Below, piece after piece: positions 5,479 through 5,525 of a DNA stretch of 5,525 bases. The translations under genes were made by a program, and so were the position numbers. A model generated the notes under the pieces. It did no database searches, had not been told where the DNA came from, and worked only from the letters and a program-made list of their open reading frames with translations. This DNA is from an uncultured Anaerolineales bacterium (GTDB lineage Bacteria > Chloroflexota > Anaerolineae > Anaerolineales > Villigracilaceae): assembly GCA_938008865.1 (NCBI GenBank), contig CALLJA010000215.1, forward strand, positions 1-5,525. The letters are read 5' to 3'. Each line of letters begins with the position of its first letter. The first letter of the stretch is position 1.

Positions 5479-5487
5479 AAAACAAGG
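5479..5487. repeat. Right 9-bp direct repeat, possible target-site duplication
   Basis: Second exact copy of AAAACAAGG; see the copy at 5343-5351. Confidence 0.5.
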
Positions 5488-5525
5488 TTGCCGCGCCGCC
5501 AAGAGCAAGAGCGGCGGCTCGCAAC
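5487..5525. repeat. Inverted repeat at the right edge
   Basis: GTTGC (5487-5491) pairs with GCAAC (5521-5525) and CGCCGC (5494-5499) with GCGGCG (5511-5516), around an 11-nt CAAGAGCAAGA loop. It may be the right arm of the GTCATTGCGAGG-type repeat, or a terminator for a gene beyond the window. There is no T-run inside the window to support the latter. Confidence 0.4.

Noticed and set aside
5254..5508. Minus-strand reading frame of 84 codons in the right-end region
   Set aside because: It runs straight through the palindromic repeats and both direct repeats, shows no protein family features and has no Shine-Dalgarno. The sequence is better explained as non-coding repeats.

Overview
This window is an ordinary-looking, GC-rich chromosomal segment. 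Every credible gene lies on the minus strand, so transcription runs from high to low coordinates. The gene set suggests an uncultured or environmental member of the Chloroflexota, perhaps Anaerolineae. The pointers are a DUF4342 protein, a zinc-ribbon/transmembrane/sugar-fold-like protein, an M29 aminopeptidase, a GT87-type membrane protein and a GTCATTGCGAGG-type dispersed repeat. This is inference from gene content; there is no rRNA or other phylogenetic marker.

Layout in transcription order. (1) 5155-5525 has no gene. It is dense in inverted repeats and appears to hold a short GTCATTGCGAGG-type repeat and a 127-bp MITE-like element (5352-5478) bounded by 9-bp direct repeats. (2) 3910-5154 encodes an M29 family metallo-aminopeptidase with all six expected metal and catalytic residues, a good sigma70-like promoter and a terminator. 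(3) 1106-3804 is a tight four-gene unit: a four-helix membrane protein, a three-helix small membrane protein whose ATG directly follows the previous stop, a PNPOx-like flavin split-barrel protein, and a GT87/DUF2029-like polytopic membrane protein that overlaps it by 20 nt. (4) 756-1007 encodes a DUF4342 protein, followed by a clear terminator. (5) 1-624 is the N-terminal part of a zinc-ribbon, single-helix membrane protein with a predicted extracytoplasmic beta-sandwich-like domain. It has its own promoter and runs off the left edge.

Functionally, the peptidase and the partial zinc-ribbon gene look like independent transcription units. The four-gene unit combines three membrane proteins with one soluble flavin-type protein. 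Its first two products are unassigned and so tightly coupled that they may act together. No defence system, CRISPR array, RNA gene or phage module is visible. The items most worth checking are the nested repeat structure at the right end and the uncharacterised membrane-protein pair.
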